DNA from: Paenibacillus glycinis
Lineage (GTDB): Bacteria > Bacillota > Bacilli > Paenibacillales > Paenibacillaceae
Reading direction: 5' to 3'
NCBI RefSeq assembly: GCF_009909185.1
Contig: NZ_JAAAMV010000002.1
Span: 529,532-593,531, forward strand
Length of the DNA: 64,000 nucleotides
Part shown: positions 1 through 7,541 of the stretch, in pieces
How positions within the stretch are numbered: position 1 is the first letter of the stretch
Layout: each line of letters opens with the position of its first letter
Program-made: the position numbers and the translations under genes
The notes under the pieces: generated by a model
Seen by the model: only the letters and a program-made list of their open reading frames with translations
Told to the model about the DNA's origin: nothing
Database searches by the model: none

Positions 1-198
1 CGGCACGCCGCACATCGGGATTTTCTTCTCGCCGCCGCCCTCGCGGCCGGTCAGCGTTATCTCCAGCTCGCGGGACGCGTTGATGGCGTCATCGAAAAAC
101 ATTTCATAGAAATCGCCGAGCCGGAAGAAGAGAATCGCGTCCCGCGCGCCTTCCTTGATGGCCAAATATTGTTGGATCATGGGGGTGTATGCAGTCAT
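1..198 (-). CDS. mutS: DNA mismatch repair protein MutS, N-terminal part (runs off the window)
   Basis: Only the first 66 codons are inside the window. The visible protein has the N-terminal mismatch-recognition domain of Mut[10 protein letters not shown], then [26 protein letters not shown] and PMCGVP, all hallmark strings of domain I, including the Phe-x-Glu element (DFYEMF) that stacks on mispaired bases. MutS recognises mismatches and small loops and recruits MutL. The start is the ATG at 198, preceded at good spacing by AGGAGGGG on the minus strand. An ATG 18 bases further in is possible but has no better site. A weak hairpin lies just upstream at about 259-283. Gene order cotE, ligase, mutS fits Paenibacillaceae. 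Identification is firm; the rest of the gene is not visible. Confidence 0.95.
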   Translation of the reverse strand, partial: MTAYTPMIQQYLAIKEGARDAILFFRLGDFYEMFFDDAINASRELEITLTGREGGGEKKIPMCGVP

Positions 199-254
199 GC
201 GGCCCCTCCTATATCGATTAATCGTGCATCAAACACCAGAGCTCCATTATAGCA

Positions 255-283
255 GAAAAGCGCCCCCTCTTGGAGCGCTCCCG
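255..283 (-). terminator. Weak hairpin between the amidoligase and mutS
   Basis: On the minus strand AGCGCTCC and GGGGCGCT form an 8-bp stem with one G-T pair, followed by only four T. It could partly terminate the amidoligase transcript or attenuate read-through into mutS. Confidence 0.4.
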
Positions 284-288
284 CAAGT

Positions 289-1701
289 CTATCGGCTTAC
301 CCGCCATTTTGCGCGAATGTCCGCCCCGGCATCCCAGGTCCGCCCCGAGCGAATCGCCGCCAGCAGCGGCTCGATCCACCGGGCCAGCTCCGCGTAAGAC
401 CGCGTGCCCGCCATCGACGCGGCGAGCCGGTCGAGGCAGCCGGCCAGCGCCTGGCGATCCCCCGCATAGTAGGCCGCTAGATAAGGCTCGTCCTCGGACG
501 GCAAATACGCCAGCGAACCGCTCTCCTTGGCGCAAAGCAGCGCCAGCGCGAAGGCGCCCTTCGCGGCGAGCGGCGAAGCGAGCCAGCTCGGCAGCGTCCG
601 GTACTCGAAGCCGCCGTGCGGCTGCAGCCGAAAATCGCCGAGCGCGCCGTAGCGCGGCCGCCTCGCGCGCTCGGCCGGCGATTCGATCATCGCGAGCGGA
701 AACGCGACGTAGCTGTCGAGCTGGCGCAGCAGCCTGCCGGTCAGCGGCACGCCGCTCAGATGCAGATGGCCGCCGAGCGAGAAGCCCGCGGCCGGCATCC
801 CCCCCGCCGCCCAGCGCAGCGGCGGCCGGTCCGGGATAAGGAGCGCGGCCCGGCGCAGCAGCGCCCGCAGATTGCGCGCCAAGCCTTCGGGCGTCGCAGC
901 CGGCGCCGGACGCAGCTCGGCGATCGGGTACTTGACCTGTCCGCCGACCAAGACCGCGTCGCAGCCGGCGCCGTGCCCGCCCTCCAGATACCGCGCCGCG
1001 GACACGACCTTGCCTTCTTCCGATAGCAGCAGGAATTCGGGATCGGCGCCCAGGAGTATGGCCGGATCGGCTTCGGTTCGGGCGGATTCGGCCGACGCGA
1101 GCAGTTGCCGGGCCAAGCCGTTCGCCGCATCGCGCCATATGCCGCGCATGTAATCCGTCTCCTCCGGCAGCCGTATCCCGGCAACGGCGCACTTCCCGGC
1201 GTCGTCCTCCGCCAATTCGACGATTCCGTTGTCCAGGCCGCAAGCGTACAAGGCGCGCGCCGCCAACCTTACGAGCGGACGGTAACGGGCATCCTGCTCT
1301 GGCACAAGGTGCGGCTCCGTCCACGGCTCCGGCGACGGCCGGTTCGGGCGCAAGGCTCGTCCCCTGGCGCCGGTCATCTCGACCGCGAGCGGCAGCAGGT
1401 GAAACAGCGCTACCGCGTACCGCCGCGCGCTCGGTTGATCCGGAGCTTGAACGGCTGCGCCCGCGCGACGCAAACGCCGAACGATCTCCTGCCGGCTCCA
1501 GCCGGCAAACGCGGACGCGCCGGCGTTCAGGACGAGCGTTCGCCGGTCTCGCAGCCGCTCGGCGAACGCCTCGCCGGAACCGCCCGCCCCGAGCAAGACG
1601 GCATCGCCGCCGTCCGGTTCGGCGCCCTCATCCCCCGCCGCCTGCCGGCCCGCGCAGAGGCGGTAAGCTTTTCCATCCCATAACCACACGCTGCCCGCCA
1701 C
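289..1701 (-). CDS. Putative amidoligase, phiEco32-like COOH-NH2 ligase type 2 family
   Basis: A protein of about 470 aa. From roughly residue 200 it carries the features of the COOH-NH2 ligase / glutamate-cysteine-ligase fold: ILLGADPEFLLL, a GCDAVLVG turn, AELRPAP with a probable metal-binding Glu, GGHLHLSG with the paired histidines, RYGALGDFR and GFEYRTLPSWL. This superfamily uses ATP to join a carboxylate to an amine. The substrate here is unknown. The N-terminal 180 residues are Ala/Gly/Arg-rich and not recognisable. No ATG lies in frame after cotE, so I place the start at the GTG at 1701, preceded by a GGAG-type site; a GTG 12 bases further in is an alternative. A cotE terminator lies upstream, so it is probably transcribed separately from cotE and ahead of mutS. 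A spore-envelope or peptide-modifying role is inference only. Confidence 0.8.
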   Translation of the reverse strand: MAGSVWLWDGKAYRLCAGRQAAGDEGAEPDGGDAVLLGAGGSGEAFAERLRDRRTLVLNAGASAFAGWSRQEIVRRLRRAGAAVQAPDQPSARRYAVALFHLLPLAVEMTGARGRALRPNRPSPEPWTEPHLVPEQDARYRPLVRLAARALYACGLDNGIVELAEDDAGKCAVAGIRLPEETDYMRGIWRDAANGLARQLLASAESARTEADPAILLGADPEFLLLSEEGKVVSAARYLEGGHGAGCDAVLVGGQVKYPIAELRPAPAATPEGLARNLRALLRRAALLIPDRPPLRWAAGGMPAAGFSLGGHLHLSGVPLTGRLLRQLDSYVAFPLAMIESPAERARRPRYGALGDFRLQPHGGFEYRTLPSWLASPLAAKGAFALALLCAKESGSLAYLPSEDEPYLAAYYAGDRQALAGCLDRLAASMAGTRSYAELARWIEPLLAAIRSGRTWDAGADIRAKWRVSR

Positions 1702-1751
1702 CGGCCAACACTCCGTCCGTTTCGAATTTATCCGCGAATGATTGTATTTCC

Positions 1752-1778
1752 GGAAAAAAAAGAGGGCTCTCGCCCTCG
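1752..1778 (-). terminator. Terminator of cotE
   Basis: Perfect 6-bp stem GAGGGC / GCCCTC with a 4-base loop, followed on the minus strand by eight T. It sits directly after the cotE stop. Confidence 0.85.
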
Positions 1779-1829
1779 AATCTTTCCCTGCCCGCGCATA
1801 CGATACATCAGACCAGTAACCCGCGAGAA

Positions 1830-2384
1830 TTACAGTTCGTCGTCGAGCAGTTCCGGATCCAAATCTTCGAAATCGCCGTCGTCCCCGTACTCGAAATCTT
1901 TGCCGTCGTCGTTGCCGCCCGGCAGCGTCGCAACCCATATTTTCGTCTCGGCGATCAGCTCGACCGCGAATTCGCGCTCCACGCGAATGACGACGCCCGA
2001 ACCGCTGGACGAAATATTGGCTTCGATGCAATTTGGCTCCTGCGTCGATTCCGCGGACACTTCCTCGGTCGAAGCCCGGTGCTTCGGATCGAGATAGGAA
2101 AGCGGCACGTGCTCGACGTAAGAAAGCGTTTCTTTAGCTACGTCGGTTTGCGAGTTTTTGTTGTAAGAATACCAAATGTTGATATCGTAAGTACCGATAA
2201 CCTCGATCCCGTCCCCTGAACGGACCGCCTCGTATTGATGGTTAATAATCCATGCGCCCAAGATGCTCGTGGGATGATGGGGCGGCGTAACGTTGTGGGT
2301 TACTGTGGAAAACTTACGACCTTTTCCGCAGACAGCTTTGGTAATGATTTCTCTAGCCTTAAGCTGTTTATCTGCATAAGCCAT
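1830..2384 (-). CDS. cotE: Outer spore coat protein CotE
   Basis: A 184-aa protein carrying the CotE signatures KAVCGKGRKFS, PTSILGAWIINHQYEAV, GIEVIGTYDINIWYSY and VPLSYLDP, with an acidic C-terminal tail (many D/E). CotE is a morphogenetic protein that forms a ring around the forespore and recruits outer-coat proteins during sporulation, under mother-cell sigma factors in Bacillus. The ATG at 2384 is preceded by GGAGGAGG at ideal spacing; an upstream in-frame ATG has no such site. It has its own terminator at 1752-1778. Its presence shows the organism forms endospores. The acidic tail is longer and less conserved than the core, as usual for the family. Confidence 0.97.
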   Translation of the reverse strand: MAYADKQLKAREIITKAVCGKGRKFSTVTHNVTPPHHPTSILGAWIINHQYEAVRSGDGIEVIGTYDINIWYSYNKNSQTDVAKETLSYVEHVPLSYLDPKHRASTEEVSAESTQEPNCIEANISSSGSGVVIRVEREFAVELIAETKIWVATLPGGNDDGKDFEYGDDGDFEDLDPELLDDEL

Positions 2385-2604
2385 CGATCTAACCTCCTCC
2401 ATACAATCATTCAATTAAAGTGTATGCAGGACATAGGCGTTTGTTGATTAAACTAAGAAGAACAAATAGATATTGTTCTTTGAGTGCCGGAATTTATGGA
2501 TAGAACGGGAATCGATCGCATGCAAGGCGGCTCGGAAGCGAGGCTTCGCCTTGCGCGATCGGCCGTTTTCGAAGCTTTCGCGATCGGACGGCTTCTTCCG
2601 GCCA

Positions 2605-2640
2605 AAGCGAAAAGGCGGCCGCTGCCGGACCGCCGTTTTC
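2605..2640 (-). terminator. Probable terminator after the YVTN protein gene
   Basis: Hairpin GGCGG...CCGCC with a short bulge, followed on the minus strand by TTTT. It lies just past the extended reading frame and about 90 bases past the frameshift-corrected stop. Confidence 0.45.
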
Positions 2641-2653
2641 GTGTGCCCGACTA

Positions 2654-4021
2654 TTATATTGTATGGTTCGACGCTTGTTTCGATGACTCCCGGCCGCCCG
2701 ATCCTGCCGTTTTCCTTGCGGTAGGCGGCTTCAGAACAATAGGATCGGCGTAATCGCGATCGAACGCGAGGCGAGGCCCGCCGGAAGCGTGGCGATTACC
2801 GTCCCGGCCGCGACGTCGATGACGGCGATCGCGTCGGTTGAGCTGCGTGGATACGTAAGCCAGTTCGCCGTCCGGCGTAAAAGCCGCGGAAACCGGTCTG
2901 CCCGCGGTCGTGATTTCCATGAGTACCGCATCGGTCGCCGTATTGATGACGATGACGGAATTCGAAAGATTGCCGGCGACGAACGCCCGCGATCCGTCCG
3001 GAGAGACGGCGACGCCGAACGGCAAGACGCCGGCCATTATCGTCGTCACGATCGCGTCGGACGCCGTATCGACGACCGTGACGGAATCGCTGTTTTGGTT
3101 GACGACGTACGCGCGGCTGCCGTCGGGCAGAAACGCGACCGCGATCGGCAGAAGCGCATCCAGCAAAGGAATGGTGCCGATGACGGAATTGGTCACCGTC
3201 GAGATGATGGCAATGGCATTCAGTCCGCTCTCCGCGACGTAGACGCGAAGGCCGTCCGGCGTCACGGCCAACCCGAATGGCCTGCTGCCGGCGGCAAGCT
3301 GGATGTCCGTCAGCAAAACGTTGGCGACGGTATCGATGACCGAGACGGTGTCGTTGCCCAAATTGCCCGCGTACGCGAAAAGGCTATCGGGCGTAACGGC
3401 GATCCCCGCCGGCGTGCTCCCGGGCGTCAACGCGATCGACGCGGTTACGGCATTGGAAGCCGTGTCCACGACCGCAACGGAATCGGAGCCGAAATTCGCG
3501 ACGTACGCGCGCGTTCCGTCTGACGTGATCGCGACCCCGATCGGACTGCTGCCCGCGGGCAAGGCGACCGTCGCCGCGATCGTATTGGCTTCCGTATTGA
3601 CCACCGTTAACGTATCCTGGCTATTATTGGCGTTGTAGGCAAACAACAGCCGTCCGACGCGCGCCAGTTCCCCCGTCAAGTCGCGCGCGGCAATCACGGT
3701 ACCGCCTGCGCCGATTTGGGTCACCGCCACGGACACGTTATCGCCCGCCAGCCCGCTCGTGACGACCCGCACGCCGAAGACGTCGAGATCGGCCGGGAGA
3801 TCCACGAGCGAAAACGTGCTCTCCTGCGTGTTGAAAGGAAACAAATGAACAAGATAGACCTCGTAGACGATCGGATTGCTGAACCCTTCCGAAGCGGAAG
3901 CGACGGTATACGCCTGGATGGAGGCGATCGCGTTGTCCCTTCCGCCGTTCATGAGCCGGATCACGAGACTGGTCGTGCGGGGCGAACGATTTTCGATGGG
4001 GCCGGTATCGTAAACAGGCAT
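2654..4021 (-). CDS. YVTN-repeat beta-propeller protein, frameshifted near its C-terminus
   Basis: About 455 aa as read. After an N-terminal segment of about 125 residues with no known domain come repeats of some 42 residues with the YVTN pattern: (P)xGVAVTPDG, xAYVxNxxSDSVxVVDT, xVxTIxxG. Such repeats build a seven- or eight-bladed propeller, usually extracellular or surface-exposed. No signal peptide is visible at the chosen start. I prefer the second ATG (4021), which has GGGGGA at proper spacing; the ATG at 4027 nearly overlaps that site. Near 2836-2837 one extra base (a CC where C is expected) shifts the frame. The neighbouring frame continues the last repeat (DAIAVIDVAAGTVIATLP) and stops at 2731. 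Without the insertion the product would end there. Function unknown. Confidence 0.75.
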   Translation of the reverse strand: MPVYDTGPIENRSPRTTSLVIRLMNGGRDNAIASIQAYTVASASEGFSNPIVYEVYLVHLFPFNTQESTFSLVDLPADLDVFGVRVVTSGLAGDNVSVAVTQIGAGGTVIAARDLTGELARVGRLLFAYNANNSQDTLTVVNTEANTIAATVALPAGSSPIGVAITSDGTRAYVANFGSDSVAVVDTASNAVTASIALTPGSTPAGIAVTPDSLFAYAGNLGNDTVSVIDTVANVLLTDIQLAAGSRPFGLAVTPDGLRVYVAESGLNAIAIISTVTNSVIGTIPLLDALLPIAVAFLPDGSRAYVVNQNSDSVTVVDTASDAIVTTIMAGVLPFGVAVSPDGSRAFVAGNLSNSVIVINTATDAVLMEITTAGRPVSAAFTPDGELAYVSTQLNRRDRRHRRRGRDGNRHASGGPRLAFDRDYADPIVLKPPTARKTAGSGGRESSKQASNHTI

Positions 4022-4126
4022 GGGCATTCCCCCTTGAACATGTCATATAGGTCATGATATGCATGCGTTCAAGAAGCGGTTTGGACAACTCCCCCGTTAT
4101 GTCCGAAGCCCGGCGGCATCTCGGCG

Positions 4127-5116
4127 CTACGCGGGTTCGTTATCGGCGGCGGCCGGCTCGCCGCTCTTCTGCTTCTTGAGCCGTTTCGCGATCGCCAAGT
4201 AGCGCTTCAAATCCTGCAGCAGGAGGAAAAGCGCAGCCCGCATTTCGAATTCCTCGCGCGTAACGGGCAGCGGCATGATCTTGAACCGCGCTTCCAGCAG
4301 CTTGATCATATCCTCCACGCCGCCCTCGTAGACGGCGGATTTGACGTCGCCGGACAGATGGTCGAACAATTCGGCGGCATGCTCGCCTTGCGGCAGCGAT
4401 TCGTAGACGAACGACAGATGGGACAGCATCTGCCCGATCGTTTCCAACTGCAGCTGTCGCATATCGAAGTAACGCGACCAGTATCGGCTGTCGCCGCCGT
4501 GCGCCCAGATCCGGTTCTCGCGGTTGATCTCCGCGCGGCGGCTTCCTTCTTCGATGGCATGGCCGGCATCGAGCAGCTCCTGCCCGTCCCAGACGGGCGT
4601 CGGCGCGCGGAGCGTTTGGGCCAGCTTCCGGAATATCGCCGCGAAGTTCTCTTCCGTCTCATGACGAAGCTCGAGCAGCTTGAGGTCGTCCTTCGGCATA
4701 TAGATCAAATTGATGACCGTCGCCCAGCCGAGGCCCGTGAGCAGCAGCATGATCTCGTTGCCGATCAGCCCGAGGGTCACTTCCGCGCGCGCGTAGACGT
4801 GGAAGACGATAACGGCGCTCGTCGCGATGCCGTCCTTCAAGCCGGCCCGCGACAGGACCGGAATCGTCAACAGGATAAAGATCGAGATCGTCCACAGGCG
4901 AAAGCCGAGCGTCAGAAACAGCAGCGACGCGAACGCCAGTCCAAGCACGGAAGCGGCGATGCGGATCAAGGCGCTCTTCAAGCCGCGCTTCCGCGTCACC
5001 TCCACGCCGAGAATGGCAAGCAAGCCGGCGGACAGCGCCGGATTCAGCCCCAGATAGTATGCGGTATACAATGCGCCGAGCGCGGCTATCGCGGTTTTGA
5101 TCACTCGAATTCCCAT
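4127..5116 (-). CDS. Aromatic acid exporter family membrane protein (ArAE_1, YqjA-like)
   Basis: A 329-aa protein. The first 140 residues hold about four to five transmembrane segments, beginning with IRVIKTAIAALGALYTAYYLG and including a NPALSAGLLAILGVEVTRKRG segment typical of the ArAE N-terminal domain. The remaining 190 residues are soluble and helical, matching the family's cytoplasmic C-terminal domain. Relatives are thought to export aromatic carboxylic acids or are simply annotated as UPF0421/DUF939; the actual substrate is unknown. The length agrees with Bacillus YqjA-type proteins. The ATG at 5116 has an AGGAGAAG-like site upstream. It lies downstream of the fabF terminator and is probably a single-gene unit. 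Confidence 0.8.
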   Translation of the reverse strand: MGIRVIKTAIAALGALYTAYYLGLNPALSAGLLAILGVEVTRKRGLKSALIRIAASVLGLAFASLLFLTLGFRLWTISIFILLTIPVLSRAGLKDGIATSAVIVFHVYARAEVTLGLIGNEIMLLLTGLGWATVINLIYMPKDDLKLLELRHETEENFAAIFRKLAQTLRAPTPVWDGQELLDAGHAIEEGSRRAEINRENRIWAHGGDSRYWSRYFDMRQLQLETIGQMLSHLSFVYESLPQGEHAAELFDHLSGDVKSAVYEGGVEDMIKLLEARFKIMPLPVTREEFEMRAALFLLLQDLKRYLAIAKRLKKQKSGEPAAADNEPA

Positions 5117-5127
5117 GCGCTTCTCCT

Positions 5128-5160
5128 ATAAAAAAGCCGGGGACGCAACCGCCCCGGCTT
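5128..5160 (-). terminator. Terminator of the fabF paralogue
   Basis: AAGCCGGGG / CCCCGGCTT perfect 9-bp stem, 9-base loop, then a T-run on the minus strand. It separates fabF from the ArAE gene. Confidence 0.9.
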
Positions 5161-5184
5161 GAATTGTTCTTCCTATGGTACCCC

Positions 5185-6432
5185 TCACGCTTGCGGCGAG
5201 TCAACCGATTTCAAGACGATGACGGCATTGTGGCCGCCGAAGCCGAAGGAATTGCTGACGCCGATGGAGAGCTTCGCCTGCCTGGCCGCGAGAGGCACGT
5301 AATCCAGGTCGCATTCGGGATCCGGCGTTTCCAGATTGATCGTCGGCGGGATCAGTCCCTCCTGCAGGCTCTTCGCCAGCGCGATGGCCTGCGTGCCGCC
5401 GGCTGCGCCCAGCATATGGCCGGTCATCGATTTCACCGCCGTCACCGGGATGTCGTAAGCCCGCTCGCCGAAGAGGCGCTTGATCGCCCGCGTCTCCGAC
5501 AAATCGCCGAGCTCCGTGCTGGTCGCGTGCGCGAAAATCACGTCCACCTGCTCCGTGCCGATTCCCGCTTCCTTGAGCGCGGCTTTCATGGCGAGGTACG
5601 GACCGTAGCCTTCCGGATGCGTCGCGACCATATGATACGCGTCGGAACTGGCCCCGTAGCCGATAACCTCCGCATACGTCCGCGCGTTCCGCTTGCGGGC
5701 ATGCGACTCGGATTCCAGGACGACGATGCCGGCTCCCTCCGCCATGACGAATCCGTCGCGTCCGCCGTCGAACGGCCGGCTGGCCTTTGCCGGTTCGTCG
5801 TTGCGCCCGGACAACGCCGTCGCGTTGCTGAAGCTCGCGAGCGATATCTCGTTGACGGCCGCTTCCGTTCCGCCGGCGATGACCACGTCGGCCAGTCCGT
5901 ACCGGATCAGCCGGAACGCCTCGCCGATCGACGTATTGCCGATGGAGCAGGCCGTCACCGGTGCCATCGTCGGGCCATGCAGCCCGAAGCGGATGCTGAT
6001 CATCGCCGCCGCCATGTTGGCGATCATCATGGGGACGAGCGTCGGGCTGACGCGGTCCGGCCCGCGTTCCTGAAGCACCGCGTCCTGCGCGAGCAGCGTA
6101 TCCAGACCGCCGATGCCCGAGCCGACGTAAACGCCCACGCGCTCGGCATCGATGGAATCGGCATCGAGCCCCGCATCGGACCAGGCTTGATCCGCGGCCG
6201 CCAGGGCAAACTGGCAGAAGCGGTCCATGCGCCGCGCTTCCTTTCTCCCGAACAGCGCTTCGGCATCGAAATCCTTGACGAGTCCCGCGATGCGCGTCTT
6301 ATGCCTCTCCGTATCGAACCGGTCGATCGGTCCGACGCCGGACGCTCCCCGCTTCAAAGCCTCCCAGTAACCTTCCACCGTGTTTCCCAGCGGGGAAACG
6401 GTCCCCATGCCCGTGATGAATACTTTCTCCAT
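5185..6432 (-). CDS. fabF: 3-oxoacyl-[acyl-carrier-protein] synthase II (FabF-type KAS)
   Basis: A 415-aa condensing enzyme of fatty-acid elongation, which joins malonyl-ACP to an acyl chain. The thiolase fold is complete: active-site Cys162 in TACSIG, His302 in AHATST and Lys334/His339 in KSMTGHMLGAAG, plus the GVSNSFGFGGHNA end. FabF normally reads HGTSTPLND at the first His; here it is HATSTELGD, so the region is slightly divergent and a specialised paralogue is possible. The start has GGAGGAAG at proper spacing. The gene stands alone, divergent from an MmyB-like regulator and not next to fabH, fabD or acpP, which suggests an extra copy rather than the housekeeping gene. Confidence 0.88.
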   Translation of the reverse strand: MEKVFITGMGTVSPLGNTVEGYWEALKRGASGVGPIDRFDTERHKTRIAGLVKDFDAEALFGRKEARRMDRFCQFALAAADQAWSDAGLDADSIDAERVGVYVGSGIGGLDTLLAQDAVLQERGPDRVSPTLVPMMIANMAAAMISIRFGLHGPTMAPVTACSIGNTSIGEAFRLIRYGLADVVIAGGTEAAVNEISLASFSNATALSGRNDEPAKASRPFDGGRDGFVMAEGAGIVVLESESHARKRNARTYAEVIGYGASSDAYHMVATHPEGYGPYLAMKAALKEAGIGTEQVDVIFAHATSTELGDLSETRAIKRLFGERAYDIPVTAVKSMTGHMLGAAGGTQAIALAKSLQEGLIPPTINLETPDPECDLDYVPLAARQAKLSIGVSNSFGFGGHNAVIVLKSVDSPQA

Positions 6433-6470
6433 TGCCGACTTCCTCCTTCAGCTTGCCTTGTGGTGCTATG

Positions 6471-6531
6471 TTGACATACATGTTATCCTATTACAAGTTG
6501 TCAATTATCCTAGTATAGTCACTACTACATT
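6471..6531. promoter_or_regulatory. Divergent control region between fabF and the MmyB-like regulator
   Basis: AT-rich compared with its surroundings. It contains TTGACA at 6471 and its inverted copy TGTCAA at 6499, spaced 22 bases, plus a second small inverted pair (TAGTATAGTCACTACTA). These could be -35 elements facing both ways or a repressor operator. No clear -10 was found, so the assignment is tentative. Confidence 0.35.
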
Positions 6532-6557
6532 ATGACGCGTTCCAAAGGAGCCTTGCC

Positions 6558-7409
6558 ATGAACCAGCCTACGAGATTAAAAGCCCTCTCCAGCTTTCTCA
6601 TGGCGCAGCGCGCCAAGCTGTCGCCGCAGGATGCCGGATTGACCCCCGGGACGCGACGCCGGACGCCGGGACTGCGCCGCGAGGAGGTCGCCCAGCTCGC
6701 CGGCGTCAGTCCGACCTGGTACACCTGGCTGGAGCAGGGGCGCGACATCAAAGTGTCCGCTTCCGTGCTGGAAGCCGTGTCCTCCGCGCTGCGCCTCGAT
6801 GCCGACGAGCGGAAATACCTGTTCGCCCTCGCCTTGGAATCGGGCGCCGGTCCTTCTTCGCTGCGCGAAGATACGGCCGGCATCAGCCCGCCGCTGCGCC
6901 GCATCCTGGACGAGCTTCAGACCTGCCCGACGATCATCTCGGACCGGCACTGCCATATCGTCGGCTGGAACGAAGCGGCTTCCCACGTGTTCATGGATTT
7001 CGAGCGCATTCCGGCGGAGAAGCGCAACATGATCGCGCTGCTGTTCGAACGCAAGGAATTCCGCCGTCTGGCCGGCAATTGGGAGCATTTCATCAGCGGG
7101 TTTCTGGCGATCTTCCGCGCTTACTACGGACAGTACGTCGACGACGATTGGTACGAGACGTTTCTCCGCGACATGACCGCCGCCTATCCCGATTTCAACC
7201 CGCTGTGGGAGAAGAGCCGGGTCAGCGCGGCCCCCGAGGTGCTGATCGAATTCCGGCATGCCAGGGCGGGCAAAATGCTGTTCCATCTCACTTCCCTGCA
7301 GCTGCAGGGCAATTCCGACCTGCGCTGCAGCATCTACACGCCCGATCCCGATTCCCCGACGGAGACGAAGCTCAGACAGCTGATGGAGAAAGGAAAGTCG
7401 CCTCAGTAA
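6558..7409 (+). CDS. XRE-type regulator with MmyB-like ligand-binding domain
   Basis: A 283-aa protein. Residues 1-90 are a helix-turn-helix with the MmyB-family hallmark TPGxRRRTPGLRREEVAQLAGVS and WYTWLEQGRDIKVS. Residues 105-270 form the PAS-like ligand-binding domain, with VGWNEAA, the R-x-A-G-K element near RHARAGK, and PDPDSPTETKL at the end. Members of this family are reported to bind fatty acids or related lipids, so a regulator facing a fabF paralogue makes sense: it may sense acyl chains and control fabF. That link is inference. The ATG has AAAGGAG eight bases upstream. Its stop codon lies in the first copy of a 20-bp tandem repeat (7397-7456). Confidence 0.85.
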   Translation: MNQPTRLKALSSFLMAQRAKLSPQDAGLTPGTRRRTPGLRREEVAQLAGVSPTWYTWLEQGRDIKVSASVLEAVSSALRLDADERKYLFALALESGAGPSSLREDTAGISPPLRRILDELQTCPTIISDRHCHIVGWNEAASHVFMDFERIPAEKRNMIALLFERKEFRRLAGNWEHFISGFLAIFRAYYGQYVDDDWYETFLRDMTAAYPDFNPLWEKSRVSAAPEVLIEFRHARAGKMLFHLTSLQLQGNSDLRCSIYTPDPDSPTETKLRQLMEKGKSPQ

Positions 7410-7456
7410 GAGGTAGGTCTCTTCGGTAAAAGGTAGGTCGCCTCAGTAAAAAGCAA
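7397..7456 (+). repeat. Three tandem copies of a 20-bp unit overlapping the regulator stop
   Basis: Copies at 7397-7416, 7417-7436 and 7437-7456 share the pattern GTCGCCTCAGTAAAAGGTAG with a few changes each. Copy 1 contains the stop codon of the MmyB-like regulator; copies 2 and 3 repeat that stop region in non-coding DNA. This looks like local slippage duplication. Confidence 0.75.
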
Positions 7457-7484
7457 GTCCACGCCATAAGTGAAATCATCGAAA

Positions 7485-7520
7485 CGAAAAAGCCGCCTTC
7501 GCCCGTACGGCGAAAGCGGC
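7485..7520 (-). terminator. Terminator of the M32 carboxypeptidase gene
   Basis: Twelve-base arms GCCGCCTTCGCC and GGCGAAAGCGGC pair with one mismatch around CGTAC, followed by TTTTTCG on the minus strand. Confidence 0.85.
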
Positions 7521-7541
7521 CTTTGCTGCTGCGGTTGACGA

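Noticed and set aside
2484..2753. 89-codon plus-strand frame after cotE
   Set aside because: Runs across the YVTN gene terminator and its 3' end; no homology pattern.
7397..7456. CRISPR-like direct repeats
   Set aside because: Units are adjacent without spacers; simple tandem duplication.
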